From the NCBI RefSeq assembly GCF_030504545.1, contig NZ_JAUKWP010000002.1, forward strand, positions 129,573 through 193,572: a stretch of DNA of 64,000 nt, written 5' to 3'. This DNA comes from Lactobacillus sp. YT155 (GTDB lineage Bacteria; Bacillota; Bacilli; Lactobacillales; Lactobacillaceae). The notes below the pieces were generated by a model, which searched no databases, was not told where the DNA came from, and was given only the letters and a program-made list of their open reading frames with translations. The translations under genes were made by a program, and so were the position numbers. Below, piece by piece: positions 37,634 through 46,762 of the stretch (positions are counted from its first letter, which is position 1; the number at the start of each line of letters is the position of its first letter).

Positions 37634-38269
37634 ATGGTTTTAAAAGAAGTAGCAGTAGAAAATTATACTGACATCCCTCAAGCAATTTTGAAAGGTGCCA
37701 ATCGAATTGAATTAAATGATAACTTAACCGTCGGTGGAACAACCGTCAGTTACGGAATCATGGCAGAGGCCAGCAAATACACACAAGAGCACGATATTCC
37801 TCTTACCGTAATGATTCGTCCTCGTGGTGGTGACTTCGTCTATAACGACACTGAGTTAAAGATTATGGAAGCCGATATTTTTAAGGCTCAAGAATTAGGT
37901 GTTGATGCCGTTACCTTCGGCTGTCTTACCAAGGACAATCAATTAGATGAAGAAGCAATGGAAATGTTGATTGGTGCTAGTGCAGGTATGGATATCGTCA
38001 TGCACATGGCCTTTGACGAAATCAGTTTTGATAACCAGTTATCCGTCATTGATTGGCTTATCGAACACGATGTGAAGCGAATCCTCACTCATGGTGACTC
38101 ACTAGACAAACCATTGAATGTCCAACATCTAAAAGAGTTGGTTGAATACACTAAAGACAAAGATATCGACATTCTTCCCGGTGGTGGCATCACTGCCGAT
38201 AACGTTGACGATTTCGTTAAAGAATTAGATGTACCATTTATGCACGGAACAAAGATAGTTAAATATTAA
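37634..38269 (+). CDS. cutC: CutC family protein
   Basis: A TIM-barrel protein of 211 residues with the CutC signatures GANRIELNDNLTVGGTT, MIRPRGGDFVYND and RILTHGD. The family was named for copper homeostasis, but its biochemical activity is not established and the copper role is disputed. ATG 37634 has AGGAG eight bases upstream; the frame extends three codons earlier from a GTG inside that site. Last gene of the lactonase-uppP-cutC run. Confidence 0.92.
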   Translation: MVLKEVAVENYTDIPQAILKGANRIELNDNLTVGGTTVSYGIMAEASKYTQEHDIPLTVMIRPRGGDFVYNDTELKIMEADIFKAQELGVDAVTFGCLTKDNQLDEEAMEMLIGASAGMDIVMHMAFDEISFDNQLSVIDWLIEHDVKRILTHGDSLDKPLNVQHLKELVEYTKDKDIDILPGGGITADNVDDFVKELDVPFMHGTKIVKY

Positions 38270-38297
38270 AAAAACATACCAATTGGTATGCTTTTTT
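38268..38297 (+). terminator. Intrinsic terminator after cutC
   Basis: A perfect CATACCAATTGGTATG palindrome is followed by C and six T, with an A run upstream. Confidence 0.9.
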
Positions 38298-38358
38298 ATT
38301 TTCAGCTTCTTATGATAGTATGGGCTTATTAACAACAACTATACCCGAGGAGATTTAC

Positions 38359-39153
38359 ATGATTAAACTAATCGCTTCTGATATTGATGGAACTTTTTTA
38401 AGAACTGATCGGACCTATGATGAAGAACTTTTTGCCAAGGTCTATAAGAAAATACAAGAACGTAATATTCAATTTGTGATTGCTAGCGGTAACCAATATA
38501 ACCTATTACGTTCTCTTTTCCCTGGTTACTCAGATATTATCTACGTTGCCGAAAATGGTGCCAATATTCGTGACGAAAATACCACCTATGAAGTAAACTT
38601 CTTCAGCCAGACTGCTGTTGAAAAAATCTTCAAGGCTCTAGATAAATTCCCTACAAATGAATTACGTTATCTGGTTTGTGGAGATAAGGTTGCCCACGTC
38701 TTAAGTACGACTGATTCAGCTTTTATTAAAGAGTCTGAAAAATACTATAAGAACATTTCCGTTATCGATTCTTATGACCAAATTGACGATAACATTCTTA
38801 AGTTCTCAGTGAACTGCGACAAAGATAAGACTGAAGAAATCATGGCACCTTTACGAAAAGAACTTGATGGAATTGCCGAGGTTACTTCAAGTGGTCACGG
38901 CGATTTTGACATTATTCAAACCAATCTGCATAAAGCCGCAGCCCTAGAAATTCTCGGTGAAAAACTGGGAATTGAATTGAAAGATATGGTTGCCTTCGGT
39001 GATGGCGGTAATGATATCGAAATGCTACGTGAGGTCGGTTTAGGTGTAGCGATGGGTAATGCCTATCCCGATGTAGTTGCTGTCAGCGATGATCGTACCG
39101 GAACTAATGACGAAGATGGTGTACTTACTTACATTGATAAATTATTAAAATAA
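38359..39153 (+). CDS. Cof-type HAD-IIB phosphatase
   Basis: Cytoplasmic haloacid dehalogenase-family phosphatase of 264 residues. Motif I is SDIDGTFL (aspartate nucleophile and general acid), motif II IASGNQ, motif III lysine in NLHKAAAL, and motif IV FGDGGNDIEML. The C2B cap places it with Cof-type sugar-phosphate or nucleotide phosphatases; the substrate is not predictable. ATG 38359 follows GAGGAGA; a 13-codon upstream extension is not supported. Confidence 0.92.
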   Translation: MIKLIASDIDGTFLRTDRTYDEELFAKVYKKIQERNIQFVIASGNQYNLLRSLFPGYSDIIYVAENGANIRDENTTYEVNFFSQTAVEKIFKALDKFPTNELRYLVCGDKVAHVLSTTDSAFIKESEKYYKNISVIDSYDQIDDNILKFSVNCDKDKTEEIMAPLRKELDGIAEVTSSGHGDFDIIQTNLHKAAALEILGEKLGIELKDMVAFGDGGNDIEMLREVGLGVAMGNAYPDVVAVSDDRTGTNDEDGVLTYIDKLLK

Positions 39154-39180
39154 AAAAGACGAGGATTCTCGTCTTTTTTT
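39153..39180. terminator. Bidirectional terminator between convergent genes
   Basis: AAAAAAGACGAG, GATT and CTCGTCTTTTTT form a twelve-pair stem. It serves both the HAD gene and the lipoprotein gene. Confidence 0.9.
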
Positions 39181-39817
39181 AATCCAATTGTTCTACATCT
39201 TCAGGATCACCATACTTTTGCATGATTTTCTTTATGCTCTTTTGTGCGTACTCTTTGGCCTGTTTCTCAGTTAGTCCCGCCGCCTTAAGCAATTCAATTC
39301 TAGCGTAACCTAAATCAGTAGACACCTCTAAATATACATCTTGATTTTCTTTTAGTTTAGTTGCCGTTTCTGAAATGTTTTGATCGCTAAAATTTTTCAA
39401 AACATCAATCCAGTCATTTTGATACTGGCGAATTTTCTTGTAATTATCCACATAATTCTTTTTAGCTTTAGTATCTAGTGGAAGTTTATTTAATTTTTCT
39501 AAATATTTCTCATCGTTTTTATTGGTCTCTACTTGTGTATTAGTCAACATCTTCGTTGCCATTTCTTTAACTGCAGTAACTGTTTCAGCGTCCATTCCTT
39601 CTTGAACATTGTAGCCAATGTTGCCAATAAAATTATCATAATAAGTAAGTGAAATATCTAATTGTCCCATATCTTCTTTGAGTTCTTTTAAATCTTTATC
39701 TGATAGCTTTTTCGTGCTTTCTTCCGACTTATTGCTCTTAGTCTTTGAGTTACTTTGACTTGTGCAACCAGTCGCAACCAGCATTAAACTAAGCAAAACT
39801 AATATTAATTTTTTCAA
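39179..39817 (-). CDS. Putative lipoprotein of unknown function
   Basis: A secreted lipoprotein of about 212 residues: MKKLILVLLSLML signal, lipobox VATGC with anchored cysteine, then a serine/lysine-rich linker and a helical, charged domain ending in DPEDVEQLD. No domain is recognised with confidence. A TTG at 39817 is preferred as start because it places the signal peptide at the N-terminus; the frame continues nine codons further to another TTG. It stands alone between a shared terminator and mgtE. Confidence 0.75.
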   Translation of the reverse strand: MKKLILVLLSLMLVATGCTSQSNSKTKSNKSEESTKKLSDKDLKELKEDMGQLDISLTYYDNFIGNIGYNVQEGMDAETVTAVKEMATKMLTNTQVETNKNDEKYLEKLNKLPLDTKAKKNYVDNYKKIRQYQNDWIDVLKNFSDQNISETATKLKENQDVYLEVSTDLGYARIELLKAAGLTEKQAKEYAQKSIKKIMQKYGDPEDVEQLD

Positions 39818-39890
39818 TCTTCCATCCCCACATCTTTCTCCCAAGAATAAGTAATATATTTAAAACTTTATTATCTCATAGTGAACAATC

Positions 39891-39921
39891 AAAAAGTCAT
39901 CTCATTTGAGATGACTTTTAT
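39891..39921 (-). terminator. Intrinsic terminator after mgtE
   Basis: AAAAGTCATCTCA, TT and TGAGATGACTTTT form a thirteen-pair stem that includes the mgtE 3' end. Confidence 0.85.
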
Positions 39922-41285
39922 TTCATGAAGAAACCGATAAAGAAATTAGCAATATTAAAGTAAATCAAGACACTAGTCAAATCACTAAGTGTTGAAATGA
40001 AAGGTCCACTAGCAACTGCAGGATCAAAACCAAACTTATCCATAATAATTGGAATCAATGTACCGGCTAAGTTAGCAACTGTAATTGCTGCCATCATTGC
40101 CAAGCCGATTACAAACCCTAGGATAAAACTATGTTGCCAAAAACCAACAACTACAAAAATTGTTCCTCCAGTTATTAAACCGGTTAATAGACCTGTTAGA
40201 GTTTCTCTTAGAATAATTGAACGTAATTTGTGTTCGTCATCGTTTACTAACGCTAAGCGACGAACCGCCACCGCCAAACTTTGAGTTCCAGCATTACCTG
40301 CTGTACCAGTGATTAGCGTTATGAAAACTGCTAAAATACTTGCTTCACTTAATAAGTTCTCAAAGTGCCCGATTAAAGTAGCCGTAATCATTCCTAAGAA
40401 CAACAAGGTAATTAACCAAGGGAGACGTTTGCTAGCTGATTTGAAGGGATTATCAGTAATCGATTCTTCAACGTCAACACCGGCAAGTCCAGAGTAATCA
40501 GATTGTGCTTCATCATCAATGATTTCAATAACATCATCAACAGTGATAATTCCGACCATGTGATGAGCATGATCAACTACCGGAACGGTTAAGAAGTCGT
40601 AATCACGGAAAACTTGCGCAACTTCTGTTTGATCTGCATCAACATCAACCGAAATAATATGTGTGTTCATAACGTTGCCTAGTTTGGCATTGTTATTATT
40701 AATCACCAATTCACGAAGTGACAAAACTCCCATTAAGTCGTCATTTTCATCGACCACGAATAATGAGTTAATCGTTTCAGCGTCTTCGGCCTCTTCTTTT
40801 AAATACTTCATCGCCTGTCCAATAGTCTGACTCACATCAAAACTAACGTAATCGGTGGTCATCAAACCACCGGCTGTTTCGGTATCATAATGAAGCAATC
40901 CCCGAAGATTATTGGCTTCACTTCTTGGCATTTTGGATAAATACTTATCAACTTCAGTTTTGTCCAAATGCTCCAAAACATCGGCCGCGTTATCATCATA
41001 CATGTTATCTAACATGTCAGCAGCATATTGAACGTCCATTTCCTGCAAGAACTCAGGAAATTCAGGAAGATCATCTTCGATAGTATCAAACATATCCGCT
41101 GTAACATCTGGCTCAATCAATTCGTAAATACGCAGACGGTCAGGCTTATCCAACTGCAAAAAGAACTGTGATTGGTCATAAAAATGCATATCCAAAAAGT
41201 TCTTTCGGAATTTCTTTATGTCATCACTGTCTAATAGTTTTTTTAGGTCTGCGTATTTGGAATCTAAGTTTGTTTTTTGTGCCAT
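39918..41285 (-). CDS. mgtE: Magnesium transporter MgtE
   Basis: Mg2+ channel gated by cytosolic Mg2+. The 455 residues have the N-terminal alpha-helical N domain (about 1-130), two CBS domains (about 135-260), the plug helix and five C-terminal membrane helices with the pore sequence TGTAGNAGTQSLAV. It lies four bases after the pseudouridine synthase gene and is the last gene of relQ-nadK-rlu-mgtE. No Mg2+ riboswitch is visible at the operon start. Confidence 0.95.
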   Translation of the reverse strand: MAQKTNLDSKYADLKKLLDSDDIKKFRKNFLDMHFYDQSQFFLQLDKPDRLRIYELIEPDVTADMFDTIEDDLPEFPEFLQEMDVQYAADMLDNMYDDNAADVLEHLDKTEVDKYLSKMPRSEANNLRGLLHYDTETAGGLMTTDYVSFDVSQTIGQAMKYLKEEAEDAETINSLFVVDENDDLMGVLSLRELVINNNNAKLGNVMNTHIISVDVDADQTEVAQVFRDYDFLTVPVVDHAHHMVGIITVDDVIEIIDDEAQSDYSGLAGVDVEESITDNPFKSASKRLPWLITLLFLGMITATLIGHFENLLSEASILAVFITLITGTAGNAGTQSLAVAVRRLALVNDDEHKLRSIILRETLTGLLTGLITGGTIFVVVGFWQHSFILGFVIGLAMMAAITVANLAGTLIPIIMDKFGFDPAVASGPFISTLSDLTSVLIYFNIANFFIGFFMK

Positions 41286-41289
41286 AATC

Positions 41290-42186
41290 TTATGTCCTTA
41301 ACTTTTGCATTAAATTCTCCATGTCCCTCGGAATTGATGCTTTAACATCAATAATTTCTTTATTAATTGGATGAACAAATTTCAATCGTTCACAGTGTAA
41401 CGCCTGTCGTTCAATTAAATCGGTTGGGTTCTCATTATATAAGCTATCTCCGAAAAGTGGATGCCCGATTGCCTTGAAGTGCACCCGAATTTGATGAGTT
41501 CGACCACTCAAGAGTGTCACTTGACAGATTGCCCCATTGTCGAAATTTTCTAGAACTTGATATTTTGTTTGGGAAGCTTTTCCATGTTTATAATCAATGA
41601 CTCTTTTCATGTAGAAGTCATCCGATACACCTATTGGTAAGTCTATCATTCCGGCATTCTTATCAAACTTATTTATCGCTATAGCGATATAAGACTTTAA
41701 AAAATCTTCGTTATGGAGCGTTCCACCAATCTGCGAATGTGCATATGAATTCTTGGCAAAGATCATTAAACCAGACGTGTCTTTGTCTAACCTAGTTACG
41801 GTATGAATCGCATCAGATTGGTTTTGTTTTTGTAAATAATCTTTCACATAATTAGCCATTGTAGCGGTTGCTTTACCACGAGCTGGCAGGCTAGCTAGCC
41901 CAGCTGGTTTGTTAACAATAATATAGAACTCGTCTTCATAGACGATATCAATTTTCCCAGCGATTGGAACAATCTTCTCCGAGCTAACCTCACTAGGCAT
42001 AACTACCACTAATGTTGCTCCCGCAGGCATATCATAACTTAAATAGCGTTGCTTCTTATTGACAAAGATTCGTCCACCGCGATTTTTCAGCTTACTAATC
42101 TGACTATTAGAGAAGTCATGATTAGCTAAGAATGAGCGAATGTTCTTTTTATCAGTCTCTTTAATTATCCATTTGAAAATCATCAT
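41290..42186 (-). CDS. RluA-family pseudouridine synthase
   Basis: Converts specific uridines in rRNA or tRNA to pseudouridine. The 298 residues contain an S4-like N-terminus, the catalytic aspartate in TVTRLDKDTSGLM, and LLSGRTHQIRVHFKAIGHPLFGD. The RluD subgroup in Firmicutes (YjbO type) has this context beside nadK. The exact target site is not predictable. Its start overlaps the nadK stop (TAATG). Confidence 0.92.
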   Translation of the reverse strand: MMIFKWIIKETDKKNIRSFLANHDFSNSQISKLKNRGGRIFVNKKQRYLSYDMPAGATLVVVMPSEVSSEKIVPIAGKIDIVYEDEFYIIVNKPAGLASLPARGKATATMANYVKDYLQKQNQSDAIHTVTRLDKDTSGLMIFAKNSYAHSQIGGTLHNEDFLKSYIAIAINKFDKNAGMIDLPIGVSDDFYMKRVIDYKHGKASQTKYQVLENFDNGAICQVTLLSGRTHQIRVHFKAIGHPLFGDSLYNENPTDLIERQALHCERLKFVHPINKEIIDVKASIPRDMENLMQKLRT

Positions 42187-42989
42187 TAAATAAAGTCATT
42201 CGTTCCTAAAAAGGCATGTTCTACTCTACCCCAGAAATGACGATCACGAAGCTGTGCAAATTGAATACTTTCATTCGATAATTGGAATTTGACCGATTTT
42301 AATGAACAATCAATTTTCGAATTGGTATCGTAATTAACCATATAGTCGTCTTCTGGAGCTAAAAGAATCTCTATTGCTTGTGAACTTGGAGCGATAATCG
42401 GGGCTGAAATTGAACGATAGACACGATTGTTAATCGGCGCTATTTCGTTCATTTGCATCACATGAGACTTAGGATGAATCACCGCGCCACCAATTGACTT
42501 CGCATAGGCAGTTGAACCACTAGGTGTTGAAAAACACAGTCCGTCGCCTCGAAATTTCTCAAAAAACTCATTATCCAAAATTACATCAGCACGCATTGTT
42601 TTAGAGGTTCGCTTAATGATAGCTTCATTTAAAGCCTTAATTTTCTCAACTGAATCATCGGCATAGGTAACTTCAACATCTAAAATTGGATAAGTAATAC
42701 TTTGTTTAGTGTCATGAATAAGGGCTTCAATTAATTCATCAACTTCAAAATCACGCCAATCAGCATAAAAGCCTAAATGTCCGGTATGAACCCCTAAGAA
42801 TCTAGTTGTCGCCAACTGGTCACTGTATTCATGAAAAGTTTTCAAAAAAGTTCCATCACCACCCACACTGATAGCGAGGTCGGGATTTTTTTGATCTATT
42901 TCAATACCAGCATTTAATAAGCTCTGTTTGATCTTTTCAGCTGTCTTAATAGAAACTTCTTTTGTATTACTGTTTATCCATACTTTCAT
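42186..42989 (-). CDS. nadK: NAD kinase
   Basis: Phosphorylates NAD to NADP. The 267-residue protein has the GGDGT box (ISVGGDGTFLKTF), LGVHTGHLGF, the NE(A/S) motif LNEAIIKR and the STPSGSTAYAKSIGGAVIHP segment. The ATG at 42989 has AGGAC eight bases upstream and lies inside the end of relQ; 34 further upstream codons in this frame merely read through relQ in another frame. Confidence 0.96.
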   Translation of the reverse strand: MKVWINSNTKEVSIKTAEKIKQSLLNAGIEIDQKNPDLAISVGGDGTFLKTFHEYSDQLATTRFLGVHTGHLGFYADWRDFEVDELIEALIHDTKQSITYPILDVEVTYADDSVEKIKALNEAIIKRTSKTMRADVILDNEFFEKFRGDGLCFSTPSGSTAYAKSIGGAVIHPKSHVMQMNEIAPINNRVYRSISAPIIAPSSQAIEILLAPEDDYMVNYDTNSKIDCSLKSVKFQLSNESIQFAQLRDRHFWGRVEHAFLGTNDFI

Positions 42990-43641
42990 TTTTATTGTCC
43001 TGACCAGTTTTTTTGTTTTTATCTTTTTTTCTAACTGTAAAGTATTGTTGAGCTTCTTGAATCTCGCCGCGAATCTTCGACATTTCTTCATCTAACATGA
43101 AGGAAGCTTCAGCCGCTCTTTTTAGTCGATCGCTGATTTCTTCGGGAAAATCACCTTGATACTTGTAGTTAAGTGAATGTTCAATTGTCGACCAGAAGTT
43201 CATTGCCAAAGTTCTAATTTGAATCTCAGCCAGAATATTCTTTTGACCAGTGGTTAATTGGATTGGATATTCAATTACCACGTGATATGAACGATAGCCA
43301 CTCGACTTACTATTAGTAACATAATCACGTTCCTCAACAACTCGTAAATCTTCACGTTGATGAAGTAAGTCAGCAACTTCATAAATATCTTCCACGAATT
43401 GAGTTTGAATTCGAAGACCAGCAATATCTTGCATGTCTTTTTCTAACACATCATCAGCAATATAGCGACGTTGCATTTTTTCTTTTATGCTATCAACGGT
43501 TTTAACACGTCCAGTAACGTATTCGATTGGTGAGTGTTCACCACGTTCTAAGAACTCTTTTCGTGCACTTCTTAATTTAATTTTCAATTCATCAACAGCT
43601 TGTTGATATGGCATTAAAAATACATCCCAGTTATCACTCAT
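42967..43641 (-). CDS. relQ: Small alarmone synthetase RelQ
   Basis: GTP pyrophosphokinase with a synthetase domain only, making (p)ppGpp or pGpp. The 224 residues show RelA/SpoT synthetase motifs (DIAGLRIQTQFVEDIY, SGYRSYHVVIEYP, AEIQIRTLAMNFWSTIEHSLNYK) and a lysine-rich C-terminal tail. ATG 43641 has GGGGTGA upstream. It starts the operon relQ-nadK-rlu-mgtE, the same order as the yjbM-yjbN-yjbO genes of Bacillus. Confidence 0.95.
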   Translation of the reverse strand: MSDNWDVFLMPYQQAVDELKIKLRSARKEFLERGEHSPIEYVTGRVKTVDSIKEKMQRRYIADDVLEKDMQDIAGLRIQTQFVEDIYEVADLLHQREDLRVVEERDYVTNSKSSGYRSYHVVIEYPIQLTTGQKNILAEIQIRTLAMNFWSTIEHSLNYKYQGDFPEEISDRLKRAAEASFMLDEEMSKIRGEIQEAQQYFTVRKKDKNKKTGQDNKNESMDKQ

Positions 43642-43803
43642 CAAATCACCCCTCGCTTGCATAAATACATCAATAAGACTATAACATATTTGCCGAGTAG
43701 ATTAACTATTTGTAGGGCTCAGTAAGCAAAAAAGTTGACCTTCGCTCAGATTTTGATAAAGTACACTTTGAAAGTTTTATTTAATTAAAGAGGAGATTTC
43801 ACC

Positions 43804-44436
43804 GTGTGGGAAGTATTTCTATTTGTTAATCCATTGGGGTCTTATTGTCTTAACACTGAACAGACAATATTAAAATTCGTTGATGAACATGATATCCGTG
43901 CACATTTTCATTTTGTAGCAATTAACAATTTGAAAAATGTCGATGACTTTATGATGCGCTCGAATATGGATTTATCTGATATTGAATTACGCAATAAAGT
44001 CACGCTTGACTGCTATGATGCAGCTTTAACTTACAAAGCTGCTACTTGCCAAGGCCAAAGAAAAGCTCGTCAATTATTAATGAAAATTCAACACGCCATA
44101 AACAAACTAGGCGCTGAATATAATGAAAATTTAGTAGAAAAAATTGCTCAAAAGCTTCACATTGATTATCAAGAACTATTAATTGATAAACAAAACGAAT
44201 TAATCAATACCAGCTTCGAATCAGATCAATTAATGGCTAGGGAAATGAATGTTCAAGAAACGCCATCAACCGTTATCTTTAATTATAATGATGAAGAAAA
44301 AAATGGTGTTTTGATTGATAACTGCAAGCGTCATGAATTAGAAGCAATTCTCACGAATCTTTATCAAGAAAGTCATCTCGAAACACCAACCACTGAACCA
44401 GAAAATGTTATCGACTTTTCAACATATCGTAACTAA
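43804..44436 (+). CDS. spxH: SpxH/YjbH-like ClpXP adaptor
   Basis: A thioredoxin-fold DsbA-superfamily protein of 210 residues. In Bacillus YjbH delivers Spx to ClpXP for degradation. Here the N-terminus reads VNPLGSYCLNTEQ: only one of the two active-site cysteines remains, so oxidoreductase activity is unlikely. The GTG start at 43804 has GAGGAGA seven bases upstream. It is near spxA, mecA and coiA, matching the conserved Bacillales/Lactobacillales cluster. Its end overlaps convergent coiA by 18 bases. Confidence 0.88.
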   Translation: MWEVFLFVNPLGSYCLNTEQTILKFVDEHDIRAHFHFVAINNLKNVDDFMMRSNMDLSDIELRNKVTLDCYDAALTYKAATCQGQRKARQLLMKIQHAINKLGAEYNENLVEKIAQKLHIDYQELLIDKQNELINTSFESDQLMAREMNVQETPSTVIFNYNDEEKNGVLIDNCKRHELEAILTNLYQESHLETPTTEPENVIDFSTYRN

Positions 44437-45318
44437 TAATCTAGAAATTATTCTTTCAACCTCAGAGTAGAGAAATTCTCTTATCTGAGGTTTTATTTTT
44501 ATCAAAGCCGGAATTGTGATTAATCCTTCCAGACACTTCTGGTTTTGATAAAGAAATAAAGTCTTCACTAAGTCATATTTCAATACTGGCGGCAACTTAA
44601 TTGACTGATTTTTCTGCTTTAGATAATTGAATTGCTTTTGGTAACAAAACCTCTTGAAGTTTTCATCTGGATTCTTTTCAATAATAATTTCTCGAGTTGA
44701 TTCCGTTGGAGAAAATTTTCGCAATTCAGCTAAGTTCATAAAATATGCTCGTCGATAACTTTGATTATTAGTCCATCCATAAAAATAAATATCATAAATT
44801 AAAATGTAGTGTCTCCTTCTAACATCAAAAAAGAGCACATACCAATGCCAGTCATGATGATAATTGAGAAACTTTAATTGTCGATTGCTTAATTTCTTTT
44901 GATAATAATTAAGACTTAGTAACCAAAAATTTTGATACCCATTTTCTTGGTATCCTAAAATTCGCTCTTCCAGATTCCTATTTGAAATTGGTGAATTCTG
45001 GAATTCAACTGCAATCTTTCGTGAACGATTAGCTGCCAGCAAATCAATTCTTTGATCAAATTGAGTGATTTTCTCAAGTTCAACATTATAATTAATTTTT
45101 TCAAATTCTTGTTTTAATATCGTTTTAGCCCGTTGATGTAATTGCGTTTCATTATTGCTAATTTTAATTACTTTTGCGTGCTTGAAGTATTTATGATTAT
45201 TCTTAGTAATAATCAGTTTCACTTGTTGATGGCAATCAACGCAAAAATATTCTCTAGTCTGATTGTTCTCTAATTTCGCATAAACTAATTGTCCTGTGGA
45301 ATCTCTTGCAGCAAACAA
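44419..45318 (-). CDS. coiA: Competence protein CoiA
   Basis: Late competence protein required for transformation, thought to act on incoming DNA with RecA. The 299 residues have an N-terminal cysteine pair (CVDC), a histidine-rich segment (KYFKHAK) and a nuclease-like core with KIAVEFQNSPIS. The start codon is TTG at 45318 after GGGTGAG. The putative competence promoter motif lies 14 bases upstream, just past the mecA terminator. Confidence 0.92.
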   Translation of the reverse strand: MFAARDSTGQLVYAKLENNQTREYFCVDCHQQVKLIITKNNHKYFKHAKVIKISNNETQLHQRAKTILKQEFEKINYNVELEKITQFDQRIDLLAANRSRKIAVEFQNSPISNRNLEERILGYQENGYQNFWLLSLNYYQKKLSNRQLKFLNYHHDWHWYVLFFDVRRRHYILIYDIYFYGWTNNQSYRRAYFMNLAELRKFSPTESTREIIIEKNPDENFKRFCYQKQFNYLKQKNQSIKLPPVLKYDLVKTLFLYQNQKCLEGLITIPALIKIKPQIREFLYSEVERIISRLLVTIC

Positions 45319-45332
45319 ATTCTCACCCTAGT

Positions 45333-45344
45333 TAAATTACGCAA
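45333..45344 (-). promoter_or_regulatory. Candidate competence promoter motif before coiA
   Basis: The minus strand reads TTGCGTAATTTA, identical to the copy before comFA and 14 bases from the coiA start codon. A T tract lies directly upstream. Confidence 0.68.
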
Positions 45345-45376
45345 AAAAATAGACTACCATTTGGTAGTCTATTTAA
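45344..45376 (-). terminator. Intrinsic terminator after mecA
   Basis: AAATAGACTACCA, TT and TGGTAGTCTATTT make a thirteen-pair stem, then seven T on the minus strand that run into the motif before coiA. The mecA stop is within the stem. Confidence 0.88.
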
Positions 45377-46061
45377 AATAATGTCTCGCTATTTGTAAGG
45401 CATTCTTATCCATAATCTTCTTACCGTATTCAGAAAGAATAGCGGCAGTAACATCAGTTTTGTGAGAGAACTCGTTGACAATTGCAATGAATTCTTTAAG
45501 GTGCAAGAAAACTAGTTCATTCGTATATACTTGTAAGTCCAAGTAATACTCATCATTATAGAGCCACAATGTTGAACTCATTTCTTCAACTTTAAGCATA
45601 TTAGCTAATTCAATAAAGTCTTCGAAATTATCAAACCGAACTACTTTGGTATATGGCTTGGTTAAATGACTTCCAGTGGGTTCTTCTTCGACAGTTTCAG
45701 CCTTACTATCTTGTAGGTCTACTCCTAAATTCTCTTTGAAGAATTTCTCCCAATTTTTGGATTCAAAATTATCTTCACTTGATGGATCAATATCTTTTCC
45801 CATTTGATTAATTGCTTTATTTCCCTTACTAATTAATAATACTAGTCCATTGGCTTTGGTTTGAGGCATTACTTGGAAAGTAACGGCTTCATCTTTACCA
45901 AATGAACTGTCAATATCAACTTCATCCAAAATACTATAAAAGAAGTTCTCGATTTGTTTCCGATTGCCAAGTAAATCCAACATAGAAACGCCGCGATCTT
46001 CTAGATCTTCTGGAGCTAATATCACTTTGATTGTATCTTCGTTTATTCGATGAGTTTCCAT
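45369..46061 (-). CDS. mecA: Adaptor protein MecA
   Basis: Adaptor that brings substrates, notably competence regulators, to the ClpC-ClpP protease. The 230 residues have the N-terminal substrate-binding domain (METHRINEDTIKVILAPEDL), an acidic linker and the C-terminal ClpC-binding domain. ATG 46061 follows GAGGTGA. Its place between coiA and spxA is the conserved order in Firmicutes. Confidence 0.95.
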   Translation of the reverse strand: METHRINEDTIKVILAPEDLEDRGVSMLDLLGNRKQIENFFYSILDEVDIDSSFGKDEAVTFQVMPQTKANGLVLLISKGNKAINQMGKDIDPSSEDNFESKNWEKFFKENLGVDLQDSKAETVEEEPTGSHLTKPYTKVVRFDNFEDFIELANMLKVEEMSSTLWLYNDEYYLDLQVYTNELVFLHLKEFIAIVNEFSHKTDVTAAILSEYGKKIMDKNALQIARHYFK

Positions 46062-46140
46062 TTGAATCACCTCTCAATGCAATACCCATTCTTACTTGTC
46101 TATTCTATCAATCTTCTTGTAGTTGTAAAGTTTTCTGCAT

Positions 46141-46170
46141 AAAAAAAGATGTGAATAATCACATCTCTTT
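46141..46170 (-). terminator. Intrinsic terminator after spxA
   Basis: GATGTGA, a short loop and TCACATC form the stem; the minus strand continues with seven T. Confidence 0.85.
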
Positions 46171-46174
46171 CTTT

Positions 46175-46573
46175 CTAAAAACCAGCCAATAATTGAGCTT
46201 TGTGTAATTCCATGGTTCTTACACTTCTTGGCAAGAATCTTCTGATTTCATCTTCATTGAAACCAACTTGGAGACGTTTGTCATCCATCATAATTGGTCT
46301 TCTCAAGATACCAGGATTTTCTTCGATAATATTTAGTAATTGGTCGATTGTTAAATCGTCAACGTTTATATTTAGTTTTTGGAATACCTTGGAACGAGTT
46401 GAAATAATTTCTTCTGTTCCATCTTCAGTCATTTGAAGAATTTGTTTTAATTCATCTTTATTCAAAGGCTCTGTAAAGATGTTTCTTTCTTTGTACTCAA
46501 TGTCATGATCTTTCAACCATGCTTTTGCCTTACGACATGAAGTACAACTTGGTGATACATACAATGTAACCAT
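46175..46573 (-). CDS. spxA: Transcriptional regulator Spx
   Basis: Redox-sensing regulator that binds the alpha subunit of RNA polymerase and switches on thiol-stress genes. The 132 residues start [13 protein letters not shown] with the CxxC switch at 10 and 13, and carry the [20 protein letters not shown] segment. ATG 46573 has AAGGAG upstream. A TATAAT -10 lies about 50 bases ahead. Its proteolysis would involve the SpxH-like adaptor encoded nearby. Confidence 0.95.
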   Translation of the reverse strand: MVTLYVSPSCTSCRKAKAWLKDHDIEYKERNIFTEPLNKDELKQILQMTEDGTEEIISTRSKVFQKLNINVDDLTIDQLLNIIEENPGILRRPIMMDDKRLQVGFNEDEIRRFLPRSVRTMELHKAQLLAGF

Positions 46574-46687
46574 AAAAATTCTCCTTTTCATAATGGAGTT
46601 GGAATTTCTTCCACGTTTATATTATATTATTTTTAATCTTGAAAGTCCATAGAATCTCCGAAAAAAAGATGCGAAAATTTGTTCTAT

Positions 46688-46703
46688 TCACAAAATTTTG
46701 TGA
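46688..46703. promoter_or_regulatory. 16-base perfect palindrome upstream of spxA
   Basis: TCACAAAATTTTGTGA is a perfect palindrome with no spacer, in the 219-base gap between spxA and the YhfI-like gene. It could be an operator for a dimeric repressor. No T run follows. Confidence 0.4.
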
Positions 46704-46762
46704 TTAAAAACCTCTTATAAAACGGTCAAATCAAGCTTTTTTCACAATCTAATTTAAAATTC

